64,000 nucleotides of DNA from NCBI RefSeq assembly GCF_000382385.1, contig NZ_KB908322.1, positions 124,001 to 188,000 of the forward strand, read 5' to 3'. Below are positions 54,572 through 63,454 of this stretch, in pieces. A model generated the notes under the pieces. The model made no database searches. It saw only the letters and a program-made list of their open reading frames with translations, and was not told the origin of the DNA. How positions within the stretch are numbered: position 1 is the stretch's first letter; each line of letters begins with the position of its first letter. The DNA is from Segatella maculosa DSM 19339 = JCM 15638. GTDB lineage: Bacteria; Bacteroidota; Bacteroidia; Bacteroidales; Bacteroidaceae. The translations under genes and the position numbers were made by a program.

Positions 54572-57022
54572 TCAGCCGGCTTTCAGCTTCAAAGTGGCGT
54601 GCTTACCGAGGCTTTTGTCCGTCACGGTCAGCGTGATATCGCCCCGCTGCCTGTTGCTCTGAACGATGACAACCAGCTTTCCGTTGAAGAGTTTCATGCG
54701 GGGTTCGGTGAACGGTTCGAGGCTTGTGGCATCGCCATTGCAGGCAGCTTTGAACGTTGCCGCGCCGCTTACGTCGAACGACAACGCATTATCGGCCGTC
54801 GGAATGAGCGTCCCTTTCGCGTCAACCAGCGAAACAGTGACGAAACAAAGGTCATCGCCGTCGGCATGAATGCTGTTTCGGTCGGCTTCCAACACGAGAT
54901 GGTCGGGCAAGCCGGCCGTCGTTATCTGCTGCGTAGCCACGGCTTTTCCGCTGGCATCGTAGGCTATCACTTTCAATTCGCCCGGTTCGTATTTCACATC
55001 GTCCCACATCAGGCGGTAACGTTGTAGCAACTCCCTGGTTTCCAAGCGCCGTTTCTCCTCGTTTGGCCTTCCCGGTGCGACAGTATAGGTCTGTTTGCAC
55101 TTCCGTCCAAGGCTTTTTCCGTTCAAGAACAGCTCGGCACACGGATAATCCGTGTAGACGAACACGGGTGTTTCCATGCCTTCGCGCCCGTTCCACGTCC
55201 AATGGGGCAGGAGGTGCAGCGTGTGTGCCTGCTTGTTCCATTGACTTCGGTAGAGATAGTAGCGGTCTTTCGGTATTCCCGCAAGGTCGCAGATGCCGAA
55301 ATAGCTGCTCCTGCTCGGCCAAAACTCATCATATGGCGTGGGTTCTCCAAGATAATCGAAGCCCGTCCACACGAATTGGCCGATTGTCCACGGCCGATCT
55401 TCCTGCATAAGGAAGTCAGCTTCGGGCAGATTACTCCAGCCGCAGTATTCCGTGTCATAGCTTGAGCACTGCCCATCACTGTAGGTAGCCTTGTCGGTGA
55501 TACGTGCGGGGATTTTATACACGCCACGTGACGAGACTGTTGAGGCCGTTTCGGCCCCCAAGAGAAAGCCCGCGGGAAGTTGGGTAATGTTCGTATCATA
55601 TTTATATACCCTGTAATTGAAGCCCGGAACGTCCATTTCCTGCGCGAAACCGCTCTTCAGGGCTGCCTCGGCACGGTCCATGCCCTGCGTAACGGGCCGT
55701 GTAGGGTCCAATCTGTGGCAAATGGCCTGCAAGTTGTGGGCTATCTCGCGCCCTTCTGCGCTGCCTTGCTCGGGAATCTCGTTGCCGATGGACCACATGA
55801 TGATGGAAGGATGGTTGCGATGGCAGCGTACAAGGTTCTCAATGTCGCGCTCGCTCCACGCCTGAAAGAAGCGGGCATAACCGTTCTTGCACTTGGGATA
55901 GCGCCACATATCGAAGCTTTCGGCCATCACCATCATGCCCATGGAGTCGCAAACCTCCATCTGTAGCGTCGAAGGTATGTTGTGACTGGTGCGAATGGCA
56001 TCGCATCCCATGTCTTTCAAAAGGCGTATCTGGCGGATAAGGGCAGCCTTGTTGACGGCTGCACCCAGCGGTCCGAGGTCGTGATGCAGGCAGACGCCCT
56101 TGAATTTCCGGGCCACTCCGTTGAGTTGGAAGCCTGCTTTCGACACGCTGACCGTGCGGATGCCGAAGCGTTGTTGCTGACGGTCGTCGACAAGCATGGG
56201 GACTTTGCTGCCACGTTCGCGACATATCGCGAGGTCGAGTGTGTAAAGTCGAGGCGTCTCGGGGCTCCAACAATGCGGCTTTTTCACCGTAACGGTCAGT
56301 TCGTTCAAGCCGGTCGGGGCGGCTGGTCGGCTGAATGAGGCCACAAGGTTGCCCCGGTCGTCGACGATCCGACCGCGAACCAATCGCCCTTTCATGGGTC
56401 CGACGGTCTGAAAGTCTACTTTCAAGATGGCTTTTCCGGCTTCGATGCGCTCCGTTCTGACGAAAGTCGCCCACGAATCGAAGTGAGTTTCGCCCGTTGT
56501 TACGAGTTTCACGGGCCGATACAGCCCGGCTCCGGGATACCATCGGCTGCTTTCCTCGACGTTATTCAGTGTTACGGTGATGAGATTGCGGCCTTTCTTC
56601 AGCCATCTCGTGGCATCTATCCGGAAAGGCGTGTAGCCATATTTCCATTCTCCTGCAAAATGACCGTTGACATAGACCTTTGGCTCGGCCATTGCACCGT
56701 CGAAGGCGAGCCAAGCATGTGAGGGAAGCGTCTCGAAAGTCAATTCTGTTTGGTAAAATCCCTTGCCTATCCACGGAAGCGCGCCCGAACGACCGCTCTT
56801 CTCGGTGGCTTTCTGCTCGCCGTTCTGCGTGATGGCCACACATTGCAGGTCCCATTTCTTGTCGAAAGGGCCGCTGATGGCCCAGTCGTGCGGCACGGTT
56901 ACCGGCTGCCAATGCACACTATCGCGGCTGAACTGCCATGTTCGCAGGTCTGTTTCTTGCCGGTTTTGTGCCTGAACCACGCAAGATAAAACGCTCAATA
57001 ACAGGATAAAAGGTCTCTTCAT
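54572..57022 (-). CDS. GH2 beta-galactosidase-type glycoside hydrolase
   Basis: Secreted family 2 glycoside hydrolase, 816 aa. Signal peptide (residues 1-18), a sugar-binding jelly-roll (WQPVTVPHDWAISGPFD), an Ig-like domain, and the TIM barrel with acid/base Glu415 (SIGNEIPEQ) and nucleophile Glu491 (LGAETAST), 76 residues apart as usual. Beta-sandwich domains follow (DUF4982-like, then an Ig-like domain with DDLCFVTVSLVDAKG). This layout is common in Bacteroidetes exo-beta-galactosidases that trim host or plant glycans. No SusCD is adjacent. It has its own -7 element 28 bases upstream. Confidence 0.93.
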   Translation of the reverse strand: MKRPFILLLSVLSCVVQAQNRQETDLRTWQFSRDSVHWQPVTVPHDWAISGPFDKKWDLQCVAITQNGEQKATEKSGRSGALPWIGKGFYQTELTFETLPSHAWLAFDGAMAEPKVYVNGHFAGEWKYGYTPFRIDATRWLKKGRNLITVTLNNVEESSRWYPGAGLYRPVKLVTTGETHFDSWATFVRTERIEAGKAILKVDFQTVGPMKGRLVRGRIVDDRGNLVASFSRPAAPTGLNELTVTVKKPHCWSPETPRLYTLDLAICRERGSKVPMLVDDRQQQRFGIRTVSVSKAGFQLNGVARKFKGVCLHHDLGPLGAAVNKAALIRQIRLLKDMGCDAIRTSHNIPSTLQMEVCDSMGMMVMAESFDMWRYPKCKNGYARFFQAWSERDIENLVRCHRNHPSIIMWSIGNEIPEQGSAEGREIAHNLQAICHRLDPTRPVTQGMDRAEAALKSGFAQEMDVPGFNYRVYKYDTNITQLPAGFLLGAETASTVSSRGVYKIPARITDKATYSDGQCSSYDTEYCGWSNLPEADFLMQEDRPWTIGQFVWTGFDYLGEPTPYDEFWPSRSSYFGICDLAGIPKDRYYLYRSQWNKQAHTLHLLPHWTWNGREGMETPVFVYTDYPCAELFLNGKSLGRKCKQTYTVAPGRPNEEKRRLETRELLQRYRLMWDDVKYEPGELKVIAYDASGKAVATQQITTAGLPDHLVLEADRNSIHADGDDLCFVTVSLVDAKGTLIPTADNALSFDVSGAATFKAACNGDATSLEPFTEPRMKLFNGKLVVIVQSNRQRGDITLTVTDKSLGKHATLKLKAG

Positions 57023-57050
57023 GTCGTATCTTATTTTGGTTAACTGCCCA

Positions 57051-57058
57051 CAAAGATA
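57051..57058 (-). promoter_or_regulatory. -7 element of the GH2 gene
   Basis: TATCTTTG on the minus strand, 28 bases before the start codon. No exact -33 match is visible. Confidence 0.5.
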
Positions 57059-57113
57059 CGAAAAAAAATGATTATCGGGAATTTGTTTCCGTCATTTTGT
57101 GAACTGCCTGATG

Positions 57114-57212
57114 CATGTAGGGACGCACGGCTCGTGCGTCCGCCTCCGATAATCATGTATATTTGTTTGTCATTTGCCTTGAGCGGACGCACGAACCGTG
57201 CGTCCCTACATG
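57114..57212. repeat. R95 element, the cleanest copy
   Basis: Left palindrome 57114-57145, centre GATAATCATGTATATTTG then TTTGTCATTTGCC, right palindrome 57181-57212. Its ends are near-perfect inverted repeats of about 30 bases. Confidence 0.85.
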
Positions 57213-57385
57213 CCTGTCCCAACCATATGGTGGGGCAAACCGATAAGGTTTGGATGGCTATATGGCCTCGGGGTGACGGTTTCAACCTGTATTTTGTGAT
57301 CGAAAAATAGGAAAACAGGGCCGATTGTTTCGTATTTTACAAAAAGAGTGCAGGATTTTGTAAATATGGTTTGCCTTTTTTTGCC

Positions 57386-57393
57386 TATTTTTG
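57386..57393 (+). promoter_or_regulatory. Possible -7 element of dcuB
   Basis: TATTTTTG, 54 bases before the preferred start codon. TTTG motifs lie 12 and 25 bases upstream, neither at the usual distance. Confidence 0.4.
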
Positions 57394-57447
57394 TCCATAG
57401 AATTTAATATTCAACGAGCCTATCTTTCTATAAACCTACTATCATTT

Positions 57448-58794
57448 ATGGTGACCTTTTTGATTATCTTGCAACTCTTTATCGTCTTGGCACTCATCTT
57501 TATCGGTGCACGTGTGGGTGGCATCGGGCTGGGAATCTATGGCATGGTGGGCGTTTTTATCCTCGTGTTCATCTTTGGTTTGAAGCCCGGGAAGCTGCCG
57601 ATAGACGTGATGTTGATTATTGTTTCGGTCATCACTGCGGCAGCTTTGGTGCAAGCTGCAGGCGGATTGGACTACTTGGTGGGCCTTGCTGCGAAGTTTC
57701 TGCGCCGACATCCCGAACACATTACTTATTATGGACCACTCGTAACGTGGCTTTTTTGCCTCGTAGCCGGCACAGCTCACACGTCTTATTCACTGCTTCC
57801 GATTATCTCAGAGATAGCAACTAACTCGAAGATAAGGCCCGAACGGCCGATGAGTGTGGCTACAATTGCAGCCTCATTGGGCATTACTGGCAGTCCGGTT
57901 TCAGCAGCTACGGCGGCTATTATCTCCACCGATTTGCTCGGTTACAGGGGAATTGAACTGAAAGATGTGCTGATTATCTGCATTCCGGCATCGCTCATTG
58001 CTATCTTGGTGGCCTCTTTCGTACAGAACCATGTAGGGAAAGAGCTGGTTGATGCCCCCGAATACCAACGCAGGGTCAAGGAAGGTGTCATCAATCCCGA
58101 GCAGGATAGTAAGCAAATGGAGCAGATAGAAGCGCACCCGAACCCTCATGCCAAGTATGCAGTGATGGCATTTTTGATGGCTGTTCTGCTGGTTGTGGTC
58201 TTCGGTTCGGTTCCTTCTCTGCGCCCATCTTTCGTGGTTGACGGTGAAACCGTGCGCATGGGAATGCCCGAAATCATTGAAGTTGTTATGATGGCTATGT
58301 CGGCATTGATCCTCTTAGTGGGCAAAGCAAAGGTGCAAGATGCCGTGAAAGGCAACGTATTTGCAGCCGGAATGAATGCCATGGTCAGCATTTTTGGCAT
58401 CGCATGGATGGGCGATACGTTCTTCAACGGCAACCTTTCTTTCTTCAAAAGTCACATCGCTGGCATCGTAACTCAGTATCCTTTCCTCTTCGCAGTGGCG
58501 TTGTTCTTCATGTCGATCATGCTGTTTTCGCAGGCTGCAACAGTGAGGACACTCTATCCATTGGGCATAGGTTTGGGCATAACTCCACTGGCTTTGGTGG
58601 CTATGTTCCCTGCCGTTAACGGTTATTTCTTCATTCCCAACTACCCAACAGAGGTGGCGGCAATCAACTTCGACCGCACGGGAACGACGCGAATTGGGCG
58701 ATATGTGTTGAACCATAGCTTTCAATTAGCCGGCTTCATCACGACATTTGTGAGCATTGGTGTGGGCTATTTAGTCATCACCTTTCTATATTAA
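57448..58794 (+). CDS. dcuB: Anaerobic C4-dicarboxylate antiporter DcuA/DcuB
   Basis: Inner membrane exchanger of aspartate, fumarate or malate for succinate. The ATG at 57448 gives 448 aa, close to E. coli DcuB. The frame extends upstream to a TTG at 57391, but that codon overlaps the -7 element. Typical segments are GGIGLGIYGMVGVF, AGTAHTSYSLLPII, GITGSPVSAATAAI and NYPTEVAAINFDRTGTTRIG. The neighbours are asparaginase, a porin and aspartase, so the physiological substrate is probably aspartate in, succinate out. asparaginase starts 30 bases downstream. Confidence 0.94.
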   Translation: MVTFLIILQLFIVLALIFIGARVGGIGLGIYGMVGVFILVFIFGLKPGKLPIDVMLIIVSVITAAALVQAAGGLDYLVGLAAKFLRRHPEHITYYGPLVTWLFCLVAGTAHTSYSLLPIISEIATNSKIRPERPMSVATIAASLGITGSPVSAATAAIISTDLLGYRGIELKDVLIICIPASLIAILVASFVQNHVGKELVDAPEYQRRVKEGVINPEQDSKQMEQIEAHPNPHAKYAVMAFLMAVLLVVVFGSVPSLRPSFVVDGETVRMGMPEIIEVVMMAMSALILLVGKAKVQDAVKGNVFAAGMNAMVSIFGIAWMGDTFFNGNLSFFKSHIAGIVTQYPFLFAVALFFMSIMLFSQAATVRTLYPLGIGLGITPLALVAMFPAVNGYFFIPNYPTEVAAINFDRTGTTRIGRYVLNHSFQLAGFITTFVSIGVGYLVITFLY

Positions 58795-58824
58795 CACCTA
58801 TCTTTAACCTATAAAACAAACAGT

Positions 58825-59871
58825 ATGAGAACAACTAAGATTTCAATGCTGATGCTATTGGCATTGGTATTCACGCTGACACTGAGTGCAAAACCCAAGA
58901 TTCGCATCATCGCAACGGGCGGAACGATTGCCGGAGTGAGTGCAAGTGCTACCTCATCTGCCTACGGTGCGGGGCAAGTAGGCATTCAAACGCTGATTGA
59001 TGCCGTTCCTCAAATCAAGGAATTAGCTGATGTTAGCGGTGAACAATTGGTCAATATCGGCAGTCAGGACATGAATGATGCAGTATGGTTGAAGCTGGCT
59101 AAGCGCATCAATCAGCTGCTTAGCGGAGACTATGACGGCGTTCTCGTGACGCATGGTACAGATACGATGGAGGAAACGGCCTATTTCTTGAGCCTCACAG
59201 TCCACAGCGATAAGCCCGTAATCCTTGTAGGTAGCATGCGACCTTCAACCGCAATCAGTGCCGATGGGCCTGCAAATCTCTACAATGGTGTGGCAGCTTT
59301 GGTCGATCCTTCGTCCAAAGGGCATGGCGTTATGGCCTGTATGAACAACCAACTTATCGATGCTAAGAGCCTTATCAAGACGCATACGACCGACTGTGCC
59401 ACGTTCAAAGGCACCTATGGAGAGATGGGATACGTCTACAACGGCAAGCCTTATTACATCTTCGAGCCTACATATAAGCACACAACTCGAAGCATTTTCA
59501 ATGTCGATAACCTTGAGAAACTGCCGAAAGTCGGCATCATTTACGGTTATGCCAACTGCTCAACGCTACCCATAGAGGCCTTTTTTAAGGCCGATTTCGA
59601 TGGCATTGTGCTGGCCGGAGTGGGTGATGGTAACTTCTATAAAGATGTGTTTGACGTTGCAGTTCAGATGCAAGAGAGTGGCACACAGATTGTGCGTGCG
59701 AGCCGAGTTCCCACAGGTCCGACTTGTTTGAACGGAGAAGTAGACGACAGTAAGTATCATTTTGTGGCCGCATTGAACCTTAATCCGCAGAAAGCACGCG
59801 TGCTCTTGCAACTCGCTTTGACCAAGACACGCGACTGGCAACAGATACAAAAGTATTTCCAAGAGTATTAA
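58825..59871 (+). CDS. ansB: Periplasmic L-asparaginase (type II)
   Basis: Hydrolyses asparagine to aspartate and ammonia. The 348-aa precursor has a signal peptide (to about residue 22) and both catalytic triads: ATGGTIAG with Thr34 and VTHGTDTMEETAYFL with Thr112-Asp113. The Tyr-containing flexible loop near residues 45-50 (ATSSAYGAGQ) is also present. Export and the type II layout predict a high-affinity periplasmic enzyme. It sits between dcuB (30 bases) and a porin gene (2 bases), which ties its product to DcuB uptake. Confidence 0.95.
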   Translation: MRTTKISMLMLLALVFTLTLSAKPKIRIIATGGTIAGVSASATSSAYGAGQVGIQTLIDAVPQIKELADVSGEQLVNIGSQDMNDAVWLKLAKRINQLLSGDYDGVLVTHGTDTMEETAYFLSLTVHSDKPVILVGSMRPSTAISADGPANLYNGVAALVDPSSKGHGVMACMNNQLIDAKSLIKTHTTDCATFKGTYGEMGYVYNGKPYYIFEPTYKHTTRSIFNVDNLEKLPKVGIIYGYANCSTLPIEAFFKADFDGIVLAGVGDGNFYKDVFDVAVQMQESGTQIVRASRVPTGPTCLNGEVDDSKYHFVAALNLNPQKARVLLQLALTKTRDWQQIQKYFQEY

Positions 59872-59873
59872 CC

Positions 59874-61067
59874 ATGAACAAGACAATGTTAATTTGCGCC
59901 TTACTTGCCGCAAGTTTGACGGCAGGCGCACAGAACGGAGCCAACACCGGCATGGGCGGAAGCGACGGAAACTATGCTTCTTTGGCCGAGAAAGTGGCGA
60001 ATTTGGAAAAGAAGAACGATGCGTTCAACGTGTATTTCAACTATGCTGCGAGCTTCCGGGCAGAGCAGAACGGCGATAAAGAATGGTCTGCGGCCTTTAC
60101 CAACAAGCAATTGCGCCTTGAAATCAAGGGAAACATCGGCGACCACCTCTATTATCGCTTCCGTCATCGCCTGAACAAGGGCACAGATGCACGCGGAGAC
60201 AACTTTGCCAAGGCTACGGATATCATGATGGCTGGCTGGAAATTCAACGACAAGTTGAGCATTCAGGCTGGTAAGATGTGCCAGATTTGGGGCGGATTTG
60301 AGTTTGATGAGAACCCCATGTACATCTATCAATACAGCGATATGGTAGACTATATGGACAATTTCATGGCCGGTTTGGTCGTTTCCTACAAGCCTATACC
60401 GAGCCAAGAGCTGGCTTTTGAGGTGTCAGATGCCAACAATGACAACCTCAATATGGTCTATGGTGTGGGGTCAAATGCATGGGAACAGGGTGGAACTCGG
60501 CCCTTAGAGCAATTCAAAAACCCGTTGACTTACATCGCAAACTGGAATGGAAGCTTTGCCAACGGCATGATTAATACGCGATGGTCTTGGGGACTTCAGA
60601 CGCAAGCTCGGCACAAATACAGTCGCATGCTCGTGCTTGGTCAGCAGCTAAATCTCGCGAAGTTCCAATGGTATGTGGACTACATGGGCGCATGGGATGG
60701 GCTCGATCGGCTCGGAATAGCAACCGGTGACATGGGTCATGTGCTTGGAGCCAACGTCTATGCCAGCGATGTTCACTACAATAGTTTCATCTCTAAGGTC
60801 AATTGGCAGTTCGCTCCGCAATGGAACCTCATGCTGAAAGGCATGTATGAGACGGCAAGTATCAGCAAAATGGAGCAAGGAAAGAACTACAGAAAGAGCT
60901 TCGGCTACATCGGAAGTGTGGAGTATTACCCCATCAAAGACCAGGACTTCCGTGTCTTCTTGGCTTATGTGGGCCGCAAATATGACTTCAGTGAGAAGTC
61001 GGGGCTGAAGGATTACAACACGAACCGCATCGAATTGGGGTTCATGTATAGGATAAAGGCGTTCTAA
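59874..61067 (+). CDS. Porin (OprP/phosphoporin-like superfamily)
   Basis: A 397-aa predicted outer membrane beta-barrel with a signal peptide (cleavage near TAGAQ). After a short Gly/Ser segment and a coiled stretch (SLAEKVANLEKKNDAF) come alternating aromatic strands such as YYRFRHRLNKG, FNDKLSIQAGKM and FRVFLAYVGRKYDF, ending in FMYRIKAF with terminal Phe. It starts two bases after the asparaginase stop, so translation is probably coupled. A role as entry porin for asparagine or dicarboxylates is inferred from position. Confidence 0.88.
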   Translation: MNKTMLICALLAASLTAGAQNGANTGMGGSDGNYASLAEKVANLEKKNDAFNVYFNYAASFRAEQNGDKEWSAAFTNKQLRLEIKGNIGDHLYYRFRHRLNKGTDARGDNFAKATDIMMAGWKFNDKLSIQAGKMCQIWGGFEFDENPMYIYQYSDMVDYMDNFMAGLVVSYKPIPSQELAFEVSDANNDNLNMVYGVGSNAWEQGGTRPLEQFKNPLTYIANWNGSFANGMINTRWSWGLQTQARHKYSRMLVLGQQLNLAKFQWYVDYMGAWDGLDRLGIATGDMGHVLGANVYASDVHYNSFISKVNWQFAPQWNLMLKGMYETASISKMEQGKNYRKSFGYIGSVEYYPIKDQDFRVFLAYVGRKYDFSEKSGLKDYNTNRIELGFMYRIKAF

Positions 61068-61107
61068 ATACCCACCTTCGGCCTCTAACACCCACTTCTC
61101 TCCGCTC

Positions 61108-61149
61108 TAACACCCACCCCCAGCCCCTCCCGAAGGGAGGGGAGAGGGT
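61108..61149 (+). repeat. PPR repeat between porin and aspA
   Basis: CCCCTCCCGAAGGGAGGGG palindrome preceded by CTCTAACACCCAC phrases (three in tandem from 61068). Its eight-base-pair stem has no T-run, so it is not a clear terminator. The whole gap 61068-61359 has no gene. Confidence 0.7.
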
Positions 61150-61239
61150 GCTTGCAGAGGGTGTCTTGAGAACTAAGGAGCATGAGGAAAGTAATGATTC
61201 TTTGGGGAATTGAGGAATTCTTCATGAAAGATAATTCCT

Positions 61240-61344
61240 CATTTCCCATTAAACATTCCCCATTAATCATTGACATTGGAAATCATTCCACACTCCCCAT
61301 TCGCCATTCAACATTAAAATAACTTTTCATTTCCCATTAAACAT
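61240..61344. repeat. 17-base direct repeat in the aspA leader
   Basis: CATTTCCCATTAAACAT at 61240-61256 and again at 61328-61344, with similar CCCCATT phrases between. The second copy ends 15 bases before the aspA start codon. Confidence 0.6.
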
Positions 61345-61359
61345 CAACATTCAACACCT

Positions 61360-62772
61360 ATGTCAGAAGAAAAATTCAGAGTAGAGTCCGACCTTTTAGG
61401 CGAACTCAAAGTACCAATCGATGCCTATTACGGCGTACAGACCCAGCGTGGCATCAACAACTACCACATATCGCGCAAGAAGATGCGTGACTATCCCGAC
61501 TATATCGTGGCCATTGCCTACGTAAAACTGGCTGCCGTGCAGACCAATCACAGCCTCGGTGTCATCAATGATGAGATTTCCGGCGCCATCAGTCAGGCCT
61601 GTCAGGAAATCATCGACGGCAAGATGCACGAGAACTTCCCCATCGATATGATGCAAGGAGGAGCCGGAACGTCGGTCAATATGAACGCCAATGAGGTGAT
61701 AGCCAACCGTGCTCTCGAGATAATGGGACACAAAAAGGGAGACTATCAATACTGTTATCCCAACGATCATGTGAACTGTGGGCAGAGTACCAACGATGTT
61801 TACCCCACTTCCATCCGCCTTGCTCTCATTCGAATGAACAAAAGTCTCGTGTCAAGTCTGACGGGATTGATCAGCGCTTTGCGCTATAAAGGCGAAGAGT
61901 TCAAGGACGTTTTGAAGATGGGACGCACGCAGTTGCAGGACGCAGTGCCCATGACAGCGGGCCAAGAGTTCAATGCCTATGCCAATAACTTAGAGGAGGA
62001 AGTCCTCAATTTGGAGCGTAATATCAAGCTGTTGCACGAAATTAACATGGGCGGAACAGCCATCGGGACAGGCTTAAACGCTGTTCCGGGCTTCGCAAAG
62101 CTGTGTGCGGCCAACCTAAGTAAGCTCACCGGAGAGCCTTTTGTCTCTGCAACCGACCTCGTAGAAGCCACACCCGACACCGGAGCCTACGTCAGTTACA
62201 GCGGCGCTTTGAAGCGTTTGGCCGTGAAACTCTCCAAGATTTGCAACGACTTCCGACTCATGGCATCAGGTCCGCGCTGCGGTTTGAACGAGATAAACCT
62301 GCCACCCAAGGCCCCCGGTTCGTCCATTATGCCGGGCAAAGTGAACCCCGTTATCCCCGAAGTTACCAATCAAGTGTGCTTCAAAGTCATCGGAAACGAC
62401 GTCACGGTCACCTTTGCTGCTGAGGCAGGTCAGCTTGAATTGAACGTCATGGAGCCCGTTATCACTGAGTGTCTCTTTGAAAGTCTGTGGTGGTTACACA
62501 ATGCCATCGACACGCTTACAGAGGAATGCGTACTCGGAATCACCGTCAATAAGGAGCGTTGTTACGAGATGGTGAAGAATTCCATCGGCATTGTGACGGC
62601 CTTGAACCCCTACATTGGATACAAAAACAGCACAAAAGTGGCCAAAGAAGCCCTTGAAACCAATCGCTCGGTCTATGACATTGTGCTCGAAAAGGAGCTG
62701 ATGACGAAGGATAAACTCGATGAAGCGCTCGACCCGAAGAACATGCTCGTGTCGCATAAGTTCATCAAGTAG
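61360..62772 (+). CDS. aspA: Aspartate ammonia-lyase (aspartase)
   Basis: Cytoplasmic enzyme that converts aspartate to fumarate and ammonia. The 470-aa protein matches the aspartase/fumarase superfamily. It has YYGVQTQRGINNY near the N-terminus, GGAGTSVNMNANEVIANRA and GQSTNDVYPTSIRLA. GGTAIGTGLNAVPGF and the flexible catalytic loop GSSIMPGKVNPVIPE (from residue 320) follow. YYGVQTQRG and the neighbourhood favour aspartase over fumarase. Fumarate produced here can feed fumarate respiration, with succinate leaving through DcuB. Confidence 0.94.
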   Translation: MSEEKFRVESDLLGELKVPIDAYYGVQTQRGINNYHISRKKMRDYPDYIVAIAYVKLAAVQTNHSLGVINDEISGAISQACQEIIDGKMHENFPIDMMQGGAGTSVNMNANEVIANRALEIMGHKKGDYQYCYPNDHVNCGQSTNDVYPTSIRLALIRMNKSLVSSLTGLISALRYKGEEFKDVLKMGRTQLQDAVPMTAGQEFNAYANNLEEEVLNLERNIKLLHEINMGGTAIGTGLNAVPGFAKLCAANLSKLTGEPFVSATDLVEATPDTGAYVSYSGALKRLAVKLSKICNDFRLMASGPRCGLNEINLPPKAPGSSIMPGKVNPVIPEVTNQVCFKVIGNDVTVTFAAEAGQLELNVMEPVITECLFESLWWLHNAIDTLTEECVLGITVNKERCYEMVKNSIGIVTALNPYIGYKNSTKVAKEALETNRSVYDIVLEKELMTKDKLDEALDPKNMLVSHKFIK

Positions 62773-62793
62773 GTCCTTTCATTGTTGCTATCG

Positions 62794-62811
62794 GGCAGCC
62801 ACATGGCTGCC
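62794..62811 (+). terminator. Hairpin after aspA, possible terminator
   Basis: GGCAGCC-ACAT-GGCTGCC is a perfect seven-base-pair stem 21 bases after the stop codon. No T-run follows, so it may instead stabilise the 3' end. Confidence 0.4.
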
Positions 62812-62824
62812 ATCACGCGCTGTT

Positions 62825-62911
62825 TGAGCGGACTACGGGGCCGTATGTTCCTATTTTCAATGAGCATTTGCCATGGAAATATATAGGGACATACGGCTTG
62901 TGCGTCCACTC
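62825..62911. repeat. Degenerate R95 pair in tail-to-tail order
   Basis: GAGCGGACTACGGGGCCGTA (62825-62844) and, at 62881-62911, TAGGGACATACGGCTTGTGC. The order matches 13679-13784. Confidence 0.6.
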
Positions 62912-63008
62912 AAACAGCAATGCACACACATAAGTACCAAGGCATTCGCATGCCCCGGCTTTCATTCTGCACGCCCATCAGCCCCATTTGAAGACCAAGC
63001 GCATGCAC

Positions 63009-63154
63009 ATTGAAAATCAACCACATACTTCCTGCATTCCAATCTCACCCATTTTACCGTGTAATATGACCCATATCGCCGTGCAATCTCAGCTATATTG
63101 CGCGGTAAAATGGGTGAGATTGAAAAGCAAGGTGTAAGTCGTTGGTTATCAATA
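63009..63154. repeat. P22 array G: four units with both tails
   Basis: Left tail 63009-63039 (ATTGAAAATCAACCACATAC), units 63040-63061, 63062-63083, 63084-63105 and 63106-63127, right tail 63128-63154 (GTAAGTCGTTGGTTATCAAT). R95 begins 27 bases after the tail. Confidence 0.88.
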
Positions 63155-63181
63155 GAACTTATGTTCCGTTCTGCTTGAACG

Positions 63182-63276
63182 ATGTAGGGACGCACGGCTC
63201 GTGCGTCCGCTCTAACAATCGTGCATTTGTGTTTCATCCTCCTTGAACGGACACACGAACCGTACGTCCCTATATG
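63182..63276. repeat. R95 element
   Basis: Left palindrome 63182-63212, centre AACAATCGTGCATTTGTG, right palindrome about 63245-63276 with substitutions. Confidence 0.8.
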
Positions 63277-63454
63277 GGCATCGCAGCCATTTGGTGTTCA
63301 AAACCGGGCACATGATGACACGATAGGGTTGAAACCAAGTTGCAACAGGGCCGATGTGGCTGCAAAAAAAGGCCCATCGACGATATGAAACCGGCGGTGG
63401 GCGCTTGCGTTCGCTACTTATTAGGAACGCGATGGTTGAAGATTCGGAGCCGCT

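Larger units (their letters stand above)
57023..57447. other. Divergent region between GH2 and dcuB genes
   Basis: It contains the GH2 promoter, one complete R95 element (57114-57212), a stretch with imperfect hairpins (CCATATGGTGG / GGCTATATGG), and an AT-rich dcuB upstream region with a -7 element. Confidence 0.65.
62773..63454. other. Gene-free repeat region between convergent genes
   Basis: It holds a hairpin after aspA, a degenerate R95 pair, P22 array G, a complete R95 element and about 180 bases without recognisable features before the 3' end of the minus-strand DUF4434 gene. Confidence 0.75.

Noticed and set aside
54530-55027. Plus-strand frame of 165 codons
   Set aside because: Antisense to the GH2 gene; the GH2 frame has clear domains and catalytic residues.
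62962-63237. Small minus-strand frame with CTIVRADARAVRPY
   Set aside because: It is a translation of the P22 and R95 repeats; the same peptide phrases appear at several other repeat loci.
63341-63400. Terminator of the DUF4434 gene
   Set aside because: The possible stem CGATG/CATCG has its T-run inside the loop and not after it.
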